From Bacillota bacterium (GTDB taxonomy: Bacteria > Bacillota > Clostridia > Christensenellales > CAG-138): a stretch of DNA of 64,000 nucleotides. Location: positions 1-64,000 of the forward strand of contig JAEYCM010000010.1 of NCBI GenBank assembly GCA_023455425.1, given 5' to 3'. The notes under the pieces are model-generated. The model was not told the DNA's origin. It ran no database searches and saw nothing but the letters and a program-made list of their open reading frames with translations. Positions 7,745-17,040 of the stretch are shown here, piece by piece. Made by a program: the position numbers and the translations under genes. Within the stretch, counting starts at the first letter, position 1. Every line of letters begins with the position of its first letter.

Positions 7745-9109
7745 CTATCCGGCGCAGGTGGCGGCCTTTTCCTTGTTGTCGGTTTCCCGCTGCCGCCACA
7801 ACTCGTCTGCGCGTTTTGCCCAAAGTTCAGCGGTTTCGGCTGTTTTTGCGCACAGGCTGCACACATTCTCCGGGGCCTCCATGTCTGTGGAGTGCGCTTT
7901 GGACTGTTCGACAATCTCGCGCAGCGCCTCCGGGTTGTCCAGCAGGGGACAGGGGCGCAGATGGTTTTGGTTAAACGGCTGGCGCTCGCGGTACGCGGCG
8001 AAAAGCGGGGATTTCAATGCCTCGAGCAGCGTGACGTCATGGATGTTGACGTTAGCGTAATGGATGAAGGCGCATGGCTCGACGTCGCCCGCTGCGTTGA
8101 TATGCAGGTAGCGCCGTCCTCCGGCGATGCAGCCCTGCGTAAACTCCCCATCGTTCCAGAAATCCATAGCGAAGATGGGTTTTGTCTCGCGTATCTCGCG
8201 GATACGGTGATACATATAGGCGCGTTGTTCGGGCGTAGCCAGGAGATCCGTCACAGCGTCCTTGCCGACGGGCATATAGGTGAAATTCCAGGCGAACCGG
8301 CATCCCCGATTGATCATATCGTCTACAAACTCGTCCGAACCTACGCTTTCCGTATTATAACGGTGATAACAGGTGGAGTAGCCGAACAGCAGCCGGTAGC
8401 GGCGCATACGGTCCATGGCGTCGATCACCTTGCGGTAGGTGCCCTGCCCGCGCCGCATATCCGTGGAGGCTTCGTCGCCCTCAATAGAGAACGCCAAAGC
8501 GAAATTTCCCACGCGGACAAGCTCTTCGCAGAACGCGTCGTCCACCAGCGTGCCGTTGGTGAAGGACAGGAAATAACAATCCTGATGCGCCTCGCACAGG
8601 CGGATCACATCCTTTTTGCGAACCAACGGCTCGCCGCCGGAGAAAATATAGAAGTGGATACCCAGTTCTTTCCCCTGACGGCAGATCGAATCCATCAGTT
8701 CATAGGAGAGACTGTTTTTGTCCCCGTATTGCGCGGCCCAGCAGCCGGTGCAGGAAAGATTGCAGGCACTGGTCGGGTCCATGAGGATCGCCCAGGGGAC
8801 GTTGCAGTCATGTGCCCTCTCCGCCTCGCGCGCCACGGCTTCTCCGTCTAGGCTGGCATTGAACAGAAAGCACTCTGCAAATTTTTGTAGAGACCGTACG
8901 TTTACCCCGTAGAATAAATTCTCCGTAAAGCGATACCAGATCCCCTGCGGGTCGGATAAGAGCGCGCGCAGTTCTCGGATTTGGTTCTTATGAATCTGCC
9001 CCCTGTCCAACTGTTCAGCCAAAGAGAATATTGCAGGCAGCCTCTCCATCGGGTTGTTCGCCAGATAGCGCAGCAGCAGATCCACGGCAGTATTGCGAAT
9101 TGCTTTCAT
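7745..9109 (-). CDS. Radical SAM protein with SPASM-like C-terminal cysteines
   Basis: 454 residues; start supported by AGGAGG. The radical SAM cluster motif CNLSCTGC (CxxxCxxC) follows ILMDPTSA at about residue 115. IFSGGEPLVRKKD is the usual GGE SAM-binding motif. C-terminal cysteines (FTQGCIAGG, VEPCAFIHY, CPLLDN, VCSLCAK) look like an auxiliary Fe-S (SPASM/twitch-type) region. An N-terminal ~100-residue domain precedes the barrel. Proteins of this build modify peptides or small molecules; the substrate is unknown. A TetR gene immediately upstream on the same strand, with shared operator-like repeats, is the likely regulator. Confidence 0.88.
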   Translation of the reverse strand: MKAIRNTAVDLLLRYLANNPMERLPAIFSLAEQLDRGQIHKNQIRELRALLSDPQGIWYRFTENLFYGVNVRSLQKFAECFLFNASLDGEAVAREAERAHDCNVPWAILMDPTSACNLSCTGCWAAQYGDKNSLSYELMDSICRQGKELGIHFYIFSGGEPLVRKKDVIRLCEAHQDCYFLSFTNGTLVDDAFCEELVRVGNFALAFSIEGDEASTDMRRGQGTYRKVIDAMDRMRRYRLLFGYSTCYHRYNTESVGSDEFVDDMINRGCRFAWNFTYMPVGKDAVTDLLATPEQRAYMYHRIREIRETKPIFAMDFWNDGEFTQGCIAGGRRYLHINAAGDVEPCAFIHYANVNIHDVTLLEALKSPLFAAYRERQPFNQNHLRPCPLLDNPEALREIVEQSKAHSTDMEAPENVCSLCAKTAETAELWAKRADELWRQRETDNKEKAATCAG

Positions 9110-9152
9110 ATGAATTCCTCCTTTTCATTTTCCGTGAGTACATATTATTATC

Positions 9153-9166
9153 TAACTACTTAGTTA
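9153..9166. promoter_or_regulatory. Operator-like dyad ahead of the radical SAM gene
   Basis: TAACTA-CT-TAGTTA, a perfect 6-bp-arm dyad 44 bp upstream of the radical SAM start. The same TAACTA half-site recurs beside the TetR promoter at 10030-10035. Confidence 0.5.
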
Positions 9167-9230
9167 ATTACATAGAAATCCCCCCATTTCGTCATCGTGC
9201 TTTCATCGCCAGCACGTCAAAACATATATT

Positions 9231-9244
9231 ACTATCCGGTTAGT
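9231..9244. promoter_or_regulatory. Second operator-like dyad between tetR and the radical SAM gene
   Basis: ACTATCCGGTTAGT is palindromic except for one pair. It shares the CTA/TAG arms with the site at 9153. A third related sequence, CTAGCCGGTAG (9300-9310), abuts the tetR stop codon. Confidence 0.45.
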
Positions 9245-9310
9245 TAATGATATGGCAAGAAAAATATTTTATGCTTTTTCCGTGTTCAAAACATGCAATC
9301 TAGCCGGTAG

Positions 9311-10018
9311 TTAAAGAAGAATCTCCTTGCCATGGATAAAAGACGATGCCATCTTTTGATATGCGCACAAAAAAGTGTCCCGGAGCTCCGCCTCGCTTAT
9401 GCCGCTGGCCTCCCTGTAATCGTCAAAATAGGCTGCAAAGTTGAACAGGGGAACAAACCCGAAAAAAAACTTGGACACAATATTTTCCGTTGAGTATGCA
9501 AAGTCATGGTCCGCGCTCCAGATCATCTGATAGATGGAATTTTCATCCCTTTTGTTTAATAGATCGAGCATGCGGAATAAATCGTTGTGATGTTTGCCTT
9601 TTTTGAGAGATTCGAATATCAGGATGCGTACGACGCGCCGATGTGACAGCGAGAAATCCACAATCCCTCTGTAATATTCGACGACAGCGCCATAAAATTC
9701 CTCCGCGTCGGCTTCGGAGGCAAAGCGCCAGCGATCCTGCAGGATATCCAGTTGTCCTTTCTTTATCATGGAGACGATATTGTCTTTGATAAATTCCGTC
9801 GCGATCGCAGCAATGGCGGTAAAGAGCGTTTCGATTAAATGGTCCAGGATCGCTTCCTTGCTCTTGAAATAATAATAGATGAGGGCCTTGTTAACGCCCG
9901 CGTCCTGCGCGATCTCGTCTACGCGCGTGGCGTCGAAGCCTTTTTCGGAAAAAAGCCGTTTGGCGACGTCAAGAATCCTGTTTTTTGATTCCTCGGTTTC
10001 ATCCCTTATAAACGGCAT
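9311..10018 (-). CDS. TetR/AcrR family transcriptional regulator
   Basis: 235 residues; AGGAG precedes ATG 10018. The N-terminal HTH is typical (ILDVAKRLFSEKGFDATRVD, then VNKALIYYYFKSKEAILDHL). The C-terminal ligand domain is not assignable. It lies just upstream of, and codirectional with, the radical SAM gene. TAACTA-type repeats flank both genes, so it probably represses itself and that enzyme. Confidence 0.9.
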   Translation of the reverse strand: MPFIRDETEESKNRILDVAKRLFSEKGFDATRVDEIAQDAGVNKALIYYYFKSKEAILDHLIETLFTAIAAIATEFIKDNIVSMIKKGQLDILQDRWRFASEADAEEFYGAVVEYYRGIVDFSLSHRRVVRILIFESLKKGKHHNDLFRMLDLLNKRDENSIYQMIWSADHDFAYSTENIVSKFFFGFVPLFNFAAYFDDYREASGISEAELRDTFLCAYQKMASSFIHGKEILL

Positions 10019-10052
10019 ATTCTTACTCCTAACTAAATGGTTGTTTAATAAC

Positions 10053-10080
10053 AGTATACGTGTTTTTGTAATGTTGTCAA
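10053..10080 (-). promoter_or_regulatory. Promoter of the tetR gene
   Basis: Minus strand TTGACA (10075-10080), 16-nt spacer, TATACT (10053-10058). A TAACTA half-site at 10030-10035 lies just downstream, consistent with autoregulation. Confidence 0.7.
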
Positions 10081-10301
10081 GCGCATTTCATTGCAGTACT
10101 ATAACAGAACCGCTTGATTTTCCAAGATTTATAAAGCCGGTCTTTCCTCAGTCCGCTTTTTCGGCGCAGATAAAACAGGAAAAATACAAGCACCACCACA
10201 AATGGAAACAGTTCTCGGGTTCAATTGGCCGCGCAATTTGGGTATCGAATACCGCGCTTTTTCTTATGTAGTTTTCAGAACCTCCTTATAAAAATCCCCT
10301 C
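10081..10301. other. Intergenic stretch with no gene seen
   Basis: Between the tetR promoter and the tRNA-Ala promoter. I find no ribosome site plus frame, no hairpin followed by T, and no repeat worth naming. Confidence 0.5.
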
Positions 10302-10330
10302 TTGCAATCATCATAAAAATGGTGTATAGT
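10302..10330 (+). promoter_or_regulatory. Sigma-A promoter of tRNA-Ala
   Basis: TTGCAA (10302-10307), 17-nt spacer, TATAGT (10325-10330), 20 bp before the tRNA. Confidence 0.7.
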
Positions 10331-10350
10331 ATTCCTCGCGGTCAAGATAT

Positions 10351-10426
10351 GGGGCACTGGCACAGCTGGTAGCGCGCTGCGTTCGCAATGCAGAGGTCAG
10401 GGGTTCGAATCCCCTGTGCTCCACCA
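10351..10426 (+). tRNA. tRNA-Ala (CGC)
   Basis: 76-nt cloverleaf with GGGGCAC/GTGCTCC acceptor stem, TTCGAAT T-loop and encoded CCA. The anticodon loop TTCGCAA gives anticodon CGC, reading the GCG alanine codon. Confidence 0.93.
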
Positions 10427-10432
10427 CTTTAT

Positions 10433-10468
10433 AAAGGGCTAAATCACTGCGATTTAGCCCTTTTATTT
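10433..10468 (+). terminator. Rho-independent terminator of tRNA-Ala
   Basis: Stem AAAGGGCTAAATC/GATTTAGCCCTTT with a 5-nt loop, then a T-rich tail. Confidence 0.9.
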
Positions 10469-10615
10469 TCATCCATGATTTAAATTAAGAATAGCATAAT
10501 GATGTAAATTGCAACCTCATTTTAATCCTCCTTTAATGCGGGACAAAGGACATCTTTATCAGGCAGACGTATGATAGGGATACCGAATCAAACACAGTAC
10601 GAAAAAGAGGAGAGA

Positions 10616-11182
10616 ATGAAAGTGGCAACAATGGAACATGTAGAAAAGCTTCGCGAAAAGGCAAACGTGAGCTACGCCGAGGCAAAAGCTGCCTTGAACG
10701 CCTGCGGCGACGACCTCTTAGAGGCTCTGCTCTATCTGGAGCGGCAAGGGAAGGTAAGCCCGCCCGAACACGGCGGCTACTACTCCTCCAAGAACGAGCA
10801 GAAGGAAAAGCAGAGCGATACATCTGAAACCGCCGGGCAAAGCGAGCCCACGGGGGAGTCCTTTTCCCAACTGATGGGCAGGTTCTTTCGCTGGATTGGT
10901 GGCCTCTTTAAGAAAGGCTGCGAAAACCTGTTCGACGTGCAGCGCGGTGACAGCCAAATTATCACCATGCCTGTTCTCGTGCTAATTCTGCTGCTGATCT
11001 TCTGCTTCTGGCTTGTCATTCCCCTGCTGATCATCGGCCTCTTCCTTGGGTGCCGCTACCGCTTCCGCGGCCGGGATGTGGAAAAGACGGCTGTCAACAA
11101 GGTAATGGAGTCGGCTGAAAATGCGGCGGAGACCCTTAAGACGGACATCAAAGAAGCGGCGGATAAAAGTAAGGAGCGCTGA
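10616..11182 (+). CDS. DUF4342-type membrane protein with N-terminal UBA-like helix bundle
   Basis: 188 residues from ATG 10616 with AGAGGAGAGA upstream. The N-terminus (VEKLREKANVSYAEAKAALN, ...GDDLLEALLYLERQG) resembles the UBA-like fold found in DUF4342 proteins. A low-complexity linker is followed by one long membrane segment (MPVLVLILLLIFCFWLVIPL) and a charged tail. Proteins like this often sit next to two-component genes, as here: a response regulator starts 35 nt downstream. Its role is unknown. Confidence 0.75.
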   Translation: MKVATMEHVEKLREKANVSYAEAKAALNACGDDLLEALLYLERQGKVSPPEHGGYYSSKNEQKEKQSDTSETAGQSEPTGESFSQLMGRFFRWIGGLFKKGCENLFDVQRGDSQIITMPVLVLILLLIFCFWLVIPLLIIGLFLGCRYRFRGRDVEKTAVNKVMESAENAAETLKTDIKEAADKSKER

Positions 11183-11217
11183 ATAGCGCGGGAGAAATCA
11201 CGGGAGGGCTGAAGCAG

Positions 11218-11889
11218 GTGAAAGAACGCATCCTGATTGTTGAGGACGAGGAAAAGCTTGCGCGGTTTGTGGAGTTGGAACTTTCCTACGAGGGCTACGA
11301 GATTCAAAAGGCTGCGGATGGCCGTGCCGGCTTGGAACTGGCCGAGACGGGAAACTTCGACCTGGTCCTGCTGGATGTGATGCTGCCGGAGCTCAACGGA
11401 CTGGAGGTGCTTCGCCGCTTGCGGCGAAGCTCTTCTATACCTGTTATCTTATTGACCGCACGGGATGCGGTCATGGACAAGGTGACAGGGTTGGACAGTG
11501 GCGCAGACGATTACGTCACCAAGCCCTTTGCCATTGAGGAATTGCTGGCCCGCATCCGCGTGACGCTGCGCAAAAACCGTCCGGAGCAGGGCGCGAGTAA
11601 GATTGGGCGGCTGTGCCTTGACCCGGCCAAGCATATCGTCCGCATGGACGATATGGAACTGAGTCTGACCAAGCGTGAGTTCGATCTGTTGCAGCTGCTC
11701 ATGGAAAACAAAGGCATCGTCCTCACCCGTGATGTGCTGTTGCAGCGGGTGTGGGGGTACGACTATCAGGGAGAGACCAACACTGTGGATGTGTATATCC
11801 GCTTCCTGCGGCAAAAAATAGACGAAGCCTTTGATGTGAAATATATCCACACGGTTCGCGGCGTAGGCTATGTGCTGCGGGAACAATAG
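11218..11889 (+). CDS. OmpR-family response regulator
   Basis: 223 residues from GTG 11218, with GGGAGGG upstream. The receiver domain has the acidic pair at 9-10, phospho-acceptor Asp53 (LVLLDVMLP) and the conserved Lys in YVTKPF. The C-terminal winged helix ends in HTVRGVGYVLRE, the OmpR/PhoB hallmark. It pairs with the histidine kinase 124 bp downstream. Confidence 0.95.
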   Translation: MKERILIVEDEEKLARFVELELSYEGYEIQKAADGRAGLELAETGNFDLVLLDVMLPELNGLEVLRRLRRSSSIPVILLTARDAVMDKVTGLDSGADDYVTKPFAIEELLARIRVTLRKNRPEQGASKIGRLCLDPAKHIVRMDDMELSLTKREFDLLQLLMENKGIVLTRDVLLQRVWGYDYQGETNTVDVYIRFLRQKIDEAFDVKYIHTVRGVGYVLREQ

Positions 11890-11957
11890 CGCAGACGTAT
11901 ACTGCTTTTATTAAAACGCAGACAACTATTTGTCCGCGACAGAGGGAAACAGTATCC

Positions 11958-11997
11958 ACTAATCCGCTTTAAGGAAATTGATTAAATGCGGATTAGT
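11958..11997 (+). repeat. 10-bp inverted repeat between response regulator and kinase genes
   Basis: ACTAATCCGC (11958-11967) and GCGGATTAGT (11988-11997), perfect, 20-nt loop, ending 16 nt before the kinase start. No T-run follows. It could fold in the mRNA near the kinase ribosome site or serve as an operator. Confidence 0.55.
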
Positions 11998-12013
11998 ATG
12001 AGAGGAGGGGGGC

Positions 12014-13486
12014 ATGAACCCCAACACGCCGCAAGTAAAGCAAAGAAAGGGAGGCGCCTCCCTTACATGGCGGCTCACCGGCAATCAGTTTCTGCGCTCC
12101 GTTGCGCACACATTCTGGCTCGATGTGCTGCTGGTGTTCCTTTTTGTACTCAGCCTGGCTATTTGGACCGAGTGGCAGGCGATGGAGCTAAGTCCGAAGC
12201 TAATAAAGCAGCCGGGTATAGGGACGGAGCTTCTCCTTACGGATTGGGAGTATCAATATGAGATGGGGGAACCCCCGGGCCTCAGTTTACCTGATTTTAT
12301 CGAGAAGGAATTGCTCAAGCGTAATCCGTCTATTCCACCGGGCACTACCAGGGAACTAAGCTTTCCCGCCGGCCCAACGCTTCTCGACCGGCTGTATTCG
12401 GCCACTTATACGGTCGCCATACCTTCGCCGGAATCCAATCGGGTGCTGCTCCTCACCTATCATTGGGACCGCCCGGTACGCATTTTTTTTGTGTGCTTTG
12501 TTGCGCTTTCGATCGTGCAGCTAATTAGCCTCCTGCGCAGCATTTCTACGGTGAGCCGCTCGGTCAGCCGTGCGCTGCAGCCCATCTATGAGCTGACCCG
12601 GACAGCCGCGCGCACCATCGGCAACGAGCAGAGCCGCCAGCGCATGGATAGTCCTTCCCTGGACGGCACGATCCGGACGCTGAACACCATCACGGAAAAC
12701 CGGCTGGATACCCGCATCGTCATTGCGGATGAGCAGCAGGAGTTGAAGGGGCTCGCTAACGCCATCAACGAGATGCTGGATCGGCTGGATGCTGCCTACC
12801 AATCCCAGCTGCGCTTTGTATCGGATGCGTCCCATGAGCTGCGTACGCCCATCGCGGTGATCCAAGGCTATGCCAACATGCTGGACCGCTGGGGAAAGCA
12901 GGATGAACAAACCTTGCAGGAATCCATCGACGCCATAAAGAGCGAGGCGGCCAGCATGCAGGATTTGGTGGAGCAATTGCTGTTCCTGGCCCGCAGCGAC
13001 AACGACTCCATCGTGCTTAAAACCAGCCTGGTGGACGTTTCTTCCCTCGCGGAAGAGGTGCTGTTGGAAACCAGGATGATCGACGGGGCGCACGCCTACG
13101 AATCCTCCATCACCCCCGCGCTTACCGTATACGGCGACGCGCAGCTCATCAAGCAGGCGTTGCGCATTTTTGTGGACAATGCTATCAAGTACACTCCCGC
13201 CGGGGAACGCATCCACATTGCCGCCAAGCGGGACGGGAATAACGTCGCGCTGTCGGTATCGGACAACGGCATCGGTATCCCCGAGCAGGACCTCCCCCAC
13301 GTCTTTGACCGCTTCTTCCGGTCGGATCAGTCCCGCGCCCGCAAAACGGGAGGAACCGGGTTGGGGTTATCCATCGCCAAGTGGATCGTGGACCGCCATG
13401 GCGGCCATGTGGAGTTGCTTAGCCGCAAGGAGATCGGTACGCGCATCGTCCTGATGCTCCCCTATTGCAGCGAGGCGGCAGTTTAA
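12014..13486 (+). CDS. Sensor histidine kinase (HAMP, HisKA, HATPase)
   Basis: 490 residues; start supported by GAGGAGGGGGG. Two membrane helices (about 33-52 and 155-175) flank an extracellular domain of ~100 residues. A HAMP-like linker follows. The phospho-acceptor motif is FVSDASHELRTPIAVIQGY. The ATPase boxes are DNAIKYTPAGE, DNGIGIP and GTGLGLSIAKWIVDRHGG. It is the cognate sensor for the preceding response regulator. The sensed signal is unknown. Confidence 0.95.
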   Translation: MNPNTPQVKQRKGGASLTWRLTGNQFLRSVAHTFWLDVLLVFLFVLSLAIWTEWQAMELSPKLIKQPGIGTELLLTDWEYQYEMGEPPGLSLPDFIEKELLKRNPSIPPGTTRELSFPAGPTLLDRLYSATYTVAIPSPESNRVLLLTYHWDRPVRIFFVCFVALSIVQLISLLRSISTVSRSVSRALQPIYELTRTAARTIGNEQSRQRMDSPSLDGTIRTLNTITENRLDTRIVIADEQQELKGLANAINEMLDRLDAAYQSQLRFVSDASHELRTPIAVIQGYANMLDRWGKQDEQTLQESIDAIKSEAASMQDLVEQLLFLARSDNDSIVLKTSLVDVSSLAEEVLLETRMIDGAHAYESSITPALTVYGDAQLIKQALRIFVDNAIKYTPAGERIHIAAKRDGNNVALSVSDNGIGIPEQDLPHVFDRFFRSDQSRARKTGGTGLGLSIAKWIVDRHGGHVELLSRKEIGTRIVLMLPYCSEAAV

Positions 13487-13503
13487 GGGGAACGAGCATA
13501 AAG

Positions 13504-13535
13504 AGAGAGCGCATCACAAAAGTGATGCGCTCTCT
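13504..13535. terminator. Hairpin between convergent genes
   Basis: AGAGAGCGCATCAC/GTGATGCGCTCTCT with an AAAA loop, 14 perfect pairs, 17 bp after the kinase stop and 18 bp before the end of the convergent membrane-protein gene. No strong T-run follows, but the placement suggests a bidirectional terminator. Confidence 0.6.
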
Positions 13536-13553
13536 AAGCTTAATACCGGCAAA

Positions 13554-13793
13554 CTACCTTTTGGAACAGAGGAAGATGATGGGCAAGGCGAGAATATTGA
13601 GCAGAAAGAAGATGCCCAAAAAAGCAATCAGCCCGCCGCTAAACAAGAAGCACACCAGAAATATCACGCCCTGTACCATCCAAAAGGCCACCCGAAAAAC
13701 TGACGTCATAGCGAAGAACACAAGCTTAAAGACCAGCCAAACCGGCCCAATCACCAAAAACAACACCAACGCAAGCCCGAACAATCCTATCAC
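13554..13793 (-). CDS. Small very hydrophobic membrane protein of unknown function
   Basis: 79 residues from GTG 13793, with GAGGGTGG about 10 nt upstream. Almost the whole chain is hydrophobic, giving two to three membrane segments (GLALVLFLVIGPVWLVFKLV; GGLIAFLGIFFLLNILALP). It converges on the two-component operon. I cannot assign a family, and its reality rests on the ribosome site and membrane-like pattern. Confidence 0.5.
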   Translation of the reverse strand: MIGLFGLALVLFLVIGPVWLVFKLVFFAMTSVFRVAFWMVQGVIFLVCFLFSGGLIAFLGIFFLLNILALPIIFLCSKR

Positions 13794-13963
13794 GACGCTC
13801 TACCACCCTCTCTTAAATTCTTTTTGAGCATAGCAGAGTAATCCTGCAGGGAAATGCAAAACAGATGAAAATTGGATTAAAATTGTCACGGCAATAACAC
13901 AAGGATATCGCCGGAGTCGTGGGGCATCATGACGGTCATCGTACTGGACTCTTCCTATATGCT

Positions 13964-16900
13964 TCAAATCCCGACAAATTGAAATACAAAGCTAATCGGT
14001 ACATTCACCGGCAGAAGATATTCCTCGTGCGTACGCGCGCCCCAGCTATTGTCCCCAGCGACACCCATTTGCCGCCAGTTGACGCGTATGACGGTGTGGC
14101 GCGTCGTGGGCAGCTCGTTGGGATGCTTGGCAGCTTCCAGCTCGTAAGGGGAATACGGCAGCGCGCAAAATTCAATAGGAGTGTCCACCATCCGGAACAG
14201 CAGGCCCCGTCCACGTGCGTCCGTCACTTTGGCCCACCTTACGCCCGTCTTGTTGCCGGTTTCCTGCGGCACGAGATACCCCGCCATCTGGTCTTTTACC
14301 AACCCACCGTATACGTCCAACTTTGCTCCGTGCCGCCGGTCGATATAAGTTTCCTCCGGGCCGTCGCCGTACCACTCGATGCGGTCATAGCCGGGATCCA
14401 TCGCCAATGTCAGGCCGAAAGCGGGCATGGGCGGCAATCCTTCGATGGGGTCGTAACGAAGTGTCGCCGTCACGCAGCCGTCGCCCGTGACGGTATAGCT
14501 TGCGCGGCAGGAGGCGGCGGGCATAGTGGGGAGGAAGTAGACGTATTCCACGGTAACGAAGCCATCTCCCTTACTCCACGAGAAACGCGGATCCGGCCAG
14601 CCCGGACCGTACGGGAATACGGCTATGGCGTACTGGCTGGCCAGCTTCCATTGCCCATAGCGCGCGGGCATGGCGTTGCCCCGGTCGTTATCGGTGGGCG
14701 CACGCCAGAAACTGGGCAGTATGGGCTCCGCAAGCAACTCCTTGCCGCCGTAGCGGTAGGATACGGGGTAACCCTTGAGCCGGGAGAACAGGATATCAAA
14801 GTGCTCGCCCTTCACGCCCAGATTATGCCTGCCGTCTATCACCATAAGCGGCGGTGCGCAAAGAGGTGCAGCGGGCGCGGCGATGTTGTATACACATTGC
14901 CCGAAGGCTACCTCATGCCCCTTCTTTGCCCAAGGGACATCTTCCCTTGTAATAAAGTTCACCAATATGACGTACTCGCCCGGCAGCATCGGCAGCGTTA
15001 CGGGCAGAGGGAACGTCTGGCTGCACAGCGGCGGTACATCGGCCGTAAGCTTCGTGCTCAAAAGCAACTTGCCCTCCCGCTTGACCGTAACGGTACAATC
15101 GTACGCGCCGGTAGGTGTGAAGAGATGGCGGTTGCGCACCGTGACGGACGTTTCCGTCACCTCGATTTTGATGGGCTGAAAACAGAACTTGATTTCCTGT
15201 AGCTTGGGCGTAGGGGTACGGTCGCCGTAAAACAGCCCGTTACCGCTAAACTCACCGTCATGCGGCCGCTCTCCAAAATCCCCTCCATAAGCAAAATATT
15301 CCCTGCCGTAACGGTCGGCTTTGCGTATCGTCTGGTCGACGAAGTCCCATACGAAACCGCCCTGGTACAACGCGTAGCGTTCGCAAAGCTCGGTGTATTT
15401 ATGGACAGCGCCGCAGGAGTTGCCCATGGCGTGGGCGAACTCACACAGTATGAAGGGTTTGCTCTGATTGTGCTTAAGCCATTCCTCCACCTCGCTGGCA
15501 GGGGAATACATGCGGCTTTCGATATCGCTTGTGGAGTTGTATCGCCTGTCAAAGGCCACGCCCTCGTAGTGTACAAGCCGGGTGGGGTCGAGCTGGCGGA
15601 AATGCTGTGACATCTCAAAAATATCCTTACCGCCAAAACTCTCGTTGCCGCAGCTCCAGATGAGGATGCAGGCATGGTTCTTATCCCGTTGGTAGAGGCT
15701 TTCCACCCTGTCGATAAGCGCGGGCAGCCATACCGGATTGTCACCGGGAAGTATTTCATCGTAATCCGGCTGATTTTTGCGCATTTGCGACCAGATCCCG
15801 TGGGATTCGAGGTTGACTTCATCCATCACATACAGGCCGATTTCATCGCACAGCCGGTACAGCGCGCTGTTGTTGGGATAATGACAGGTGCGCACGGCGT
15901 TGATATTGTACTGCTTCATCAGCATCAGGTCGCGGCATATCTCCTCCGCCGCTATCGCCCGGCCGGTATGGCAGTTGAACTCGTGGCGGTTGACGCCGCG
16001 GAACTCGATACGCTTCCCGTTGATGCACATGATGCCGTCCTTGAGCTCAAAGCGGCGGAAGCCCACTTTCTCAACAACGACCTCCGTGAGCCTCCCGTCT
16101 TCTGTAAACACCTCGATGGTCAGTTCGTACAGGTTGGGCACTTCGGCACTCCATTGCCGCACGGCCGGAATTTTTGCGGAAAAGCTGCCGTTAAGCGCGC
16201 CGCGCTGTTGCCAAATTACCTCGCCGTCTGACGTGAGCGTGAGCGCCGCATTGCCCGCGCCCGACAGCGCGGCGGTAAACAGGCCGTCCTGGTATTTTTC
16301 ATCCAGCGTCGCGGCAATATGTAGGTCCTCCAAATGTGCCGCGGGTTTGGCGTACAGGTACACATCGCGGAATATGCCGGAAAACCGAAAAAAATCCTGG
16401 TCCTCTATCCAACTGCCGCTGGAGAATCGAAACACCTGCACGGCCAGTTTGTTTTCGCCGTGCCTGTTGCAGTAATGCGTCAAATCAAAATCCGAAGGGG
16501 AAAAGCTATCCGCCGCGTAACCCACATAATGGCCGTTAAGCCACAGCGCAAAAGCGCTTTCCACGCCCTGAAAGGAGATAAACAGGTTATCGCAGGCAAG
16601 CAGGCGTTCCGGCACATGAAAGTATTTTACATAGCTTGCCACCGGATTGAATTCCTCGGGTATTTCGCCTGCCTCCGCGGTCTCGCGCCCATCCCAGGGA
16701 TATTGGACGTTTACATATTGCGGCGCGCCGTACCCCTCAAGCTGGATATGCCCGGGCACACGGATTTCGTCCCAATGCCTGCAATCGCAGGATAAGCTTT
16801 CAAAGCAGGGAATAGCTAGCCGGTAATTCTTTGCGTGGTGGAAATACCACAGGCCGTTGAGGCTCTCTCTAAACCCGCTCTCGTCAAGCGCGGCTTCCTC

Positions 16901-16993
16901 CATATTCCTGTAATAGCGGTGGTCGGAGCGCGCAGGCAGGCGATCCTCCTTAAAATACAGCGGATCTTTTACGCGCGCATAGTCAAATGGCAT
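13964..16993 (-). CDS. lacZ: Beta-galactosidase, glycoside hydrolase family 2
   Basis: 1009 residues, close to the usual length for LacZ-type GH2 enzymes; AAAGGTG precedes ATG 16993. Domain order: sugar-binding jelly roll (VPGHIQLEGYGAPQYVNVQY; WIEDQDFFRFSGIFRDVYLY), Ig-like domain, TIM barrel (NINAVRTCHYPN; MDEVNLESHG), and the C-terminal beta-sandwich domain. The catalytic acid/base Glu lies in WSCGNESFGG and the nucleophile Glu in ILCEFAHAMGNS. It hydrolyses lactose or other beta-galactosides in the cytoplasm; no signal peptide is present. It is the last gene of the sugar ABC operon, 47 bp after the second permease. Confidence 0.95.
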   Translation of the reverse strand: MPFDYARVKDPLYFKEDRLPARSDHRYYRNMEEAALDESGFRESLNGLWYFHHAKNYRLAIPCFESLSCDCRHWDEIRVPGHIQLEGYGAPQYVNVQYPWDGRETAEAGEIPEEFNPVASYVKYFHVPERLLACDNLFISFQGVESAFALWLNGHYVGYAADSFSPSDFDLTHYCNRHGENKLAVQVFRFSSGSWIEDQDFFRFSGIFRDVYLYAKPAAHLEDLHIAATLDEKYQDGLFTAALSGAGNAALTLTSDGEVIWQQRGALNGSFSAKIPAVRQWSAEVPNLYELTIEVFTEDGRLTEVVVEKVGFRRFELKDGIMCINGKRIEFRGVNRHEFNCHTGRAIAAEEICRDLMLMKQYNINAVRTCHYPNNSALYRLCDEIGLYVMDEVNLESHGIWSQMRKNQPDYDEILPGDNPVWLPALIDRVESLYQRDKNHACILIWSCGNESFGGKDIFEMSQHFRQLDPTRLVHYEGVAFDRRYNSTSDIESRMYSPASEVEEWLKHNQSKPFILCEFAHAMGNSCGAVHKYTELCERYALYQGGFVWDFVDQTIRKADRYGREYFAYGGDFGERPHDGEFSGNGLFYGDRTPTPKLQEIKFCFQPIKIEVTETSVTVRNRHLFTPTGAYDCTVTVKREGKLLLSTKLTADVPPLCSQTFPLPVTLPMLPGEYVILVNFITREDVPWAKKGHEVAFGQCVYNIAAPAAPLCAPPLMVIDGRHNLGVKGEHFDILFSRLKGYPVSYRYGGKELLAEPILPSFWRAPTDNDRGNAMPARYGQWKLASQYAIAVFPYGPGWPDPRFSWSKGDGFVTVEYVYFLPTMPAASCRASYTVTGDGCVTATLRYDPIEGLPPMPAFGLTLAMDPGYDRIEWYGDGPEETYIDRRHGAKLDVYGGLVKDQMAGYLVPQETGNKTGVRWAKVTDARGRGLLFRMVDTPIEFCALPYSPYELEAAKHPNELPTTRHTVIRVNWRQMGVAGDNSWGARTHEEYLLPVNVPISFVFQFVGI

Positions 16994-17040
16994 ACAAACA
17001 CCTTTCCGAGCGGCTGCTCAGCAATTTTAAGCAGATTCGA

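Noticed and set aside
7694..8851. 385-codon plus-strand frame over the radical SAM gene
   Set aside because: Antisense; the minus-strand frame has the CxxxCxxC motif and a good ribosome site.
13919..15202. 427-codon plus-strand frame over lacZ
   Set aside because: Antisense to the catalytic half of lacZ with no domain match.
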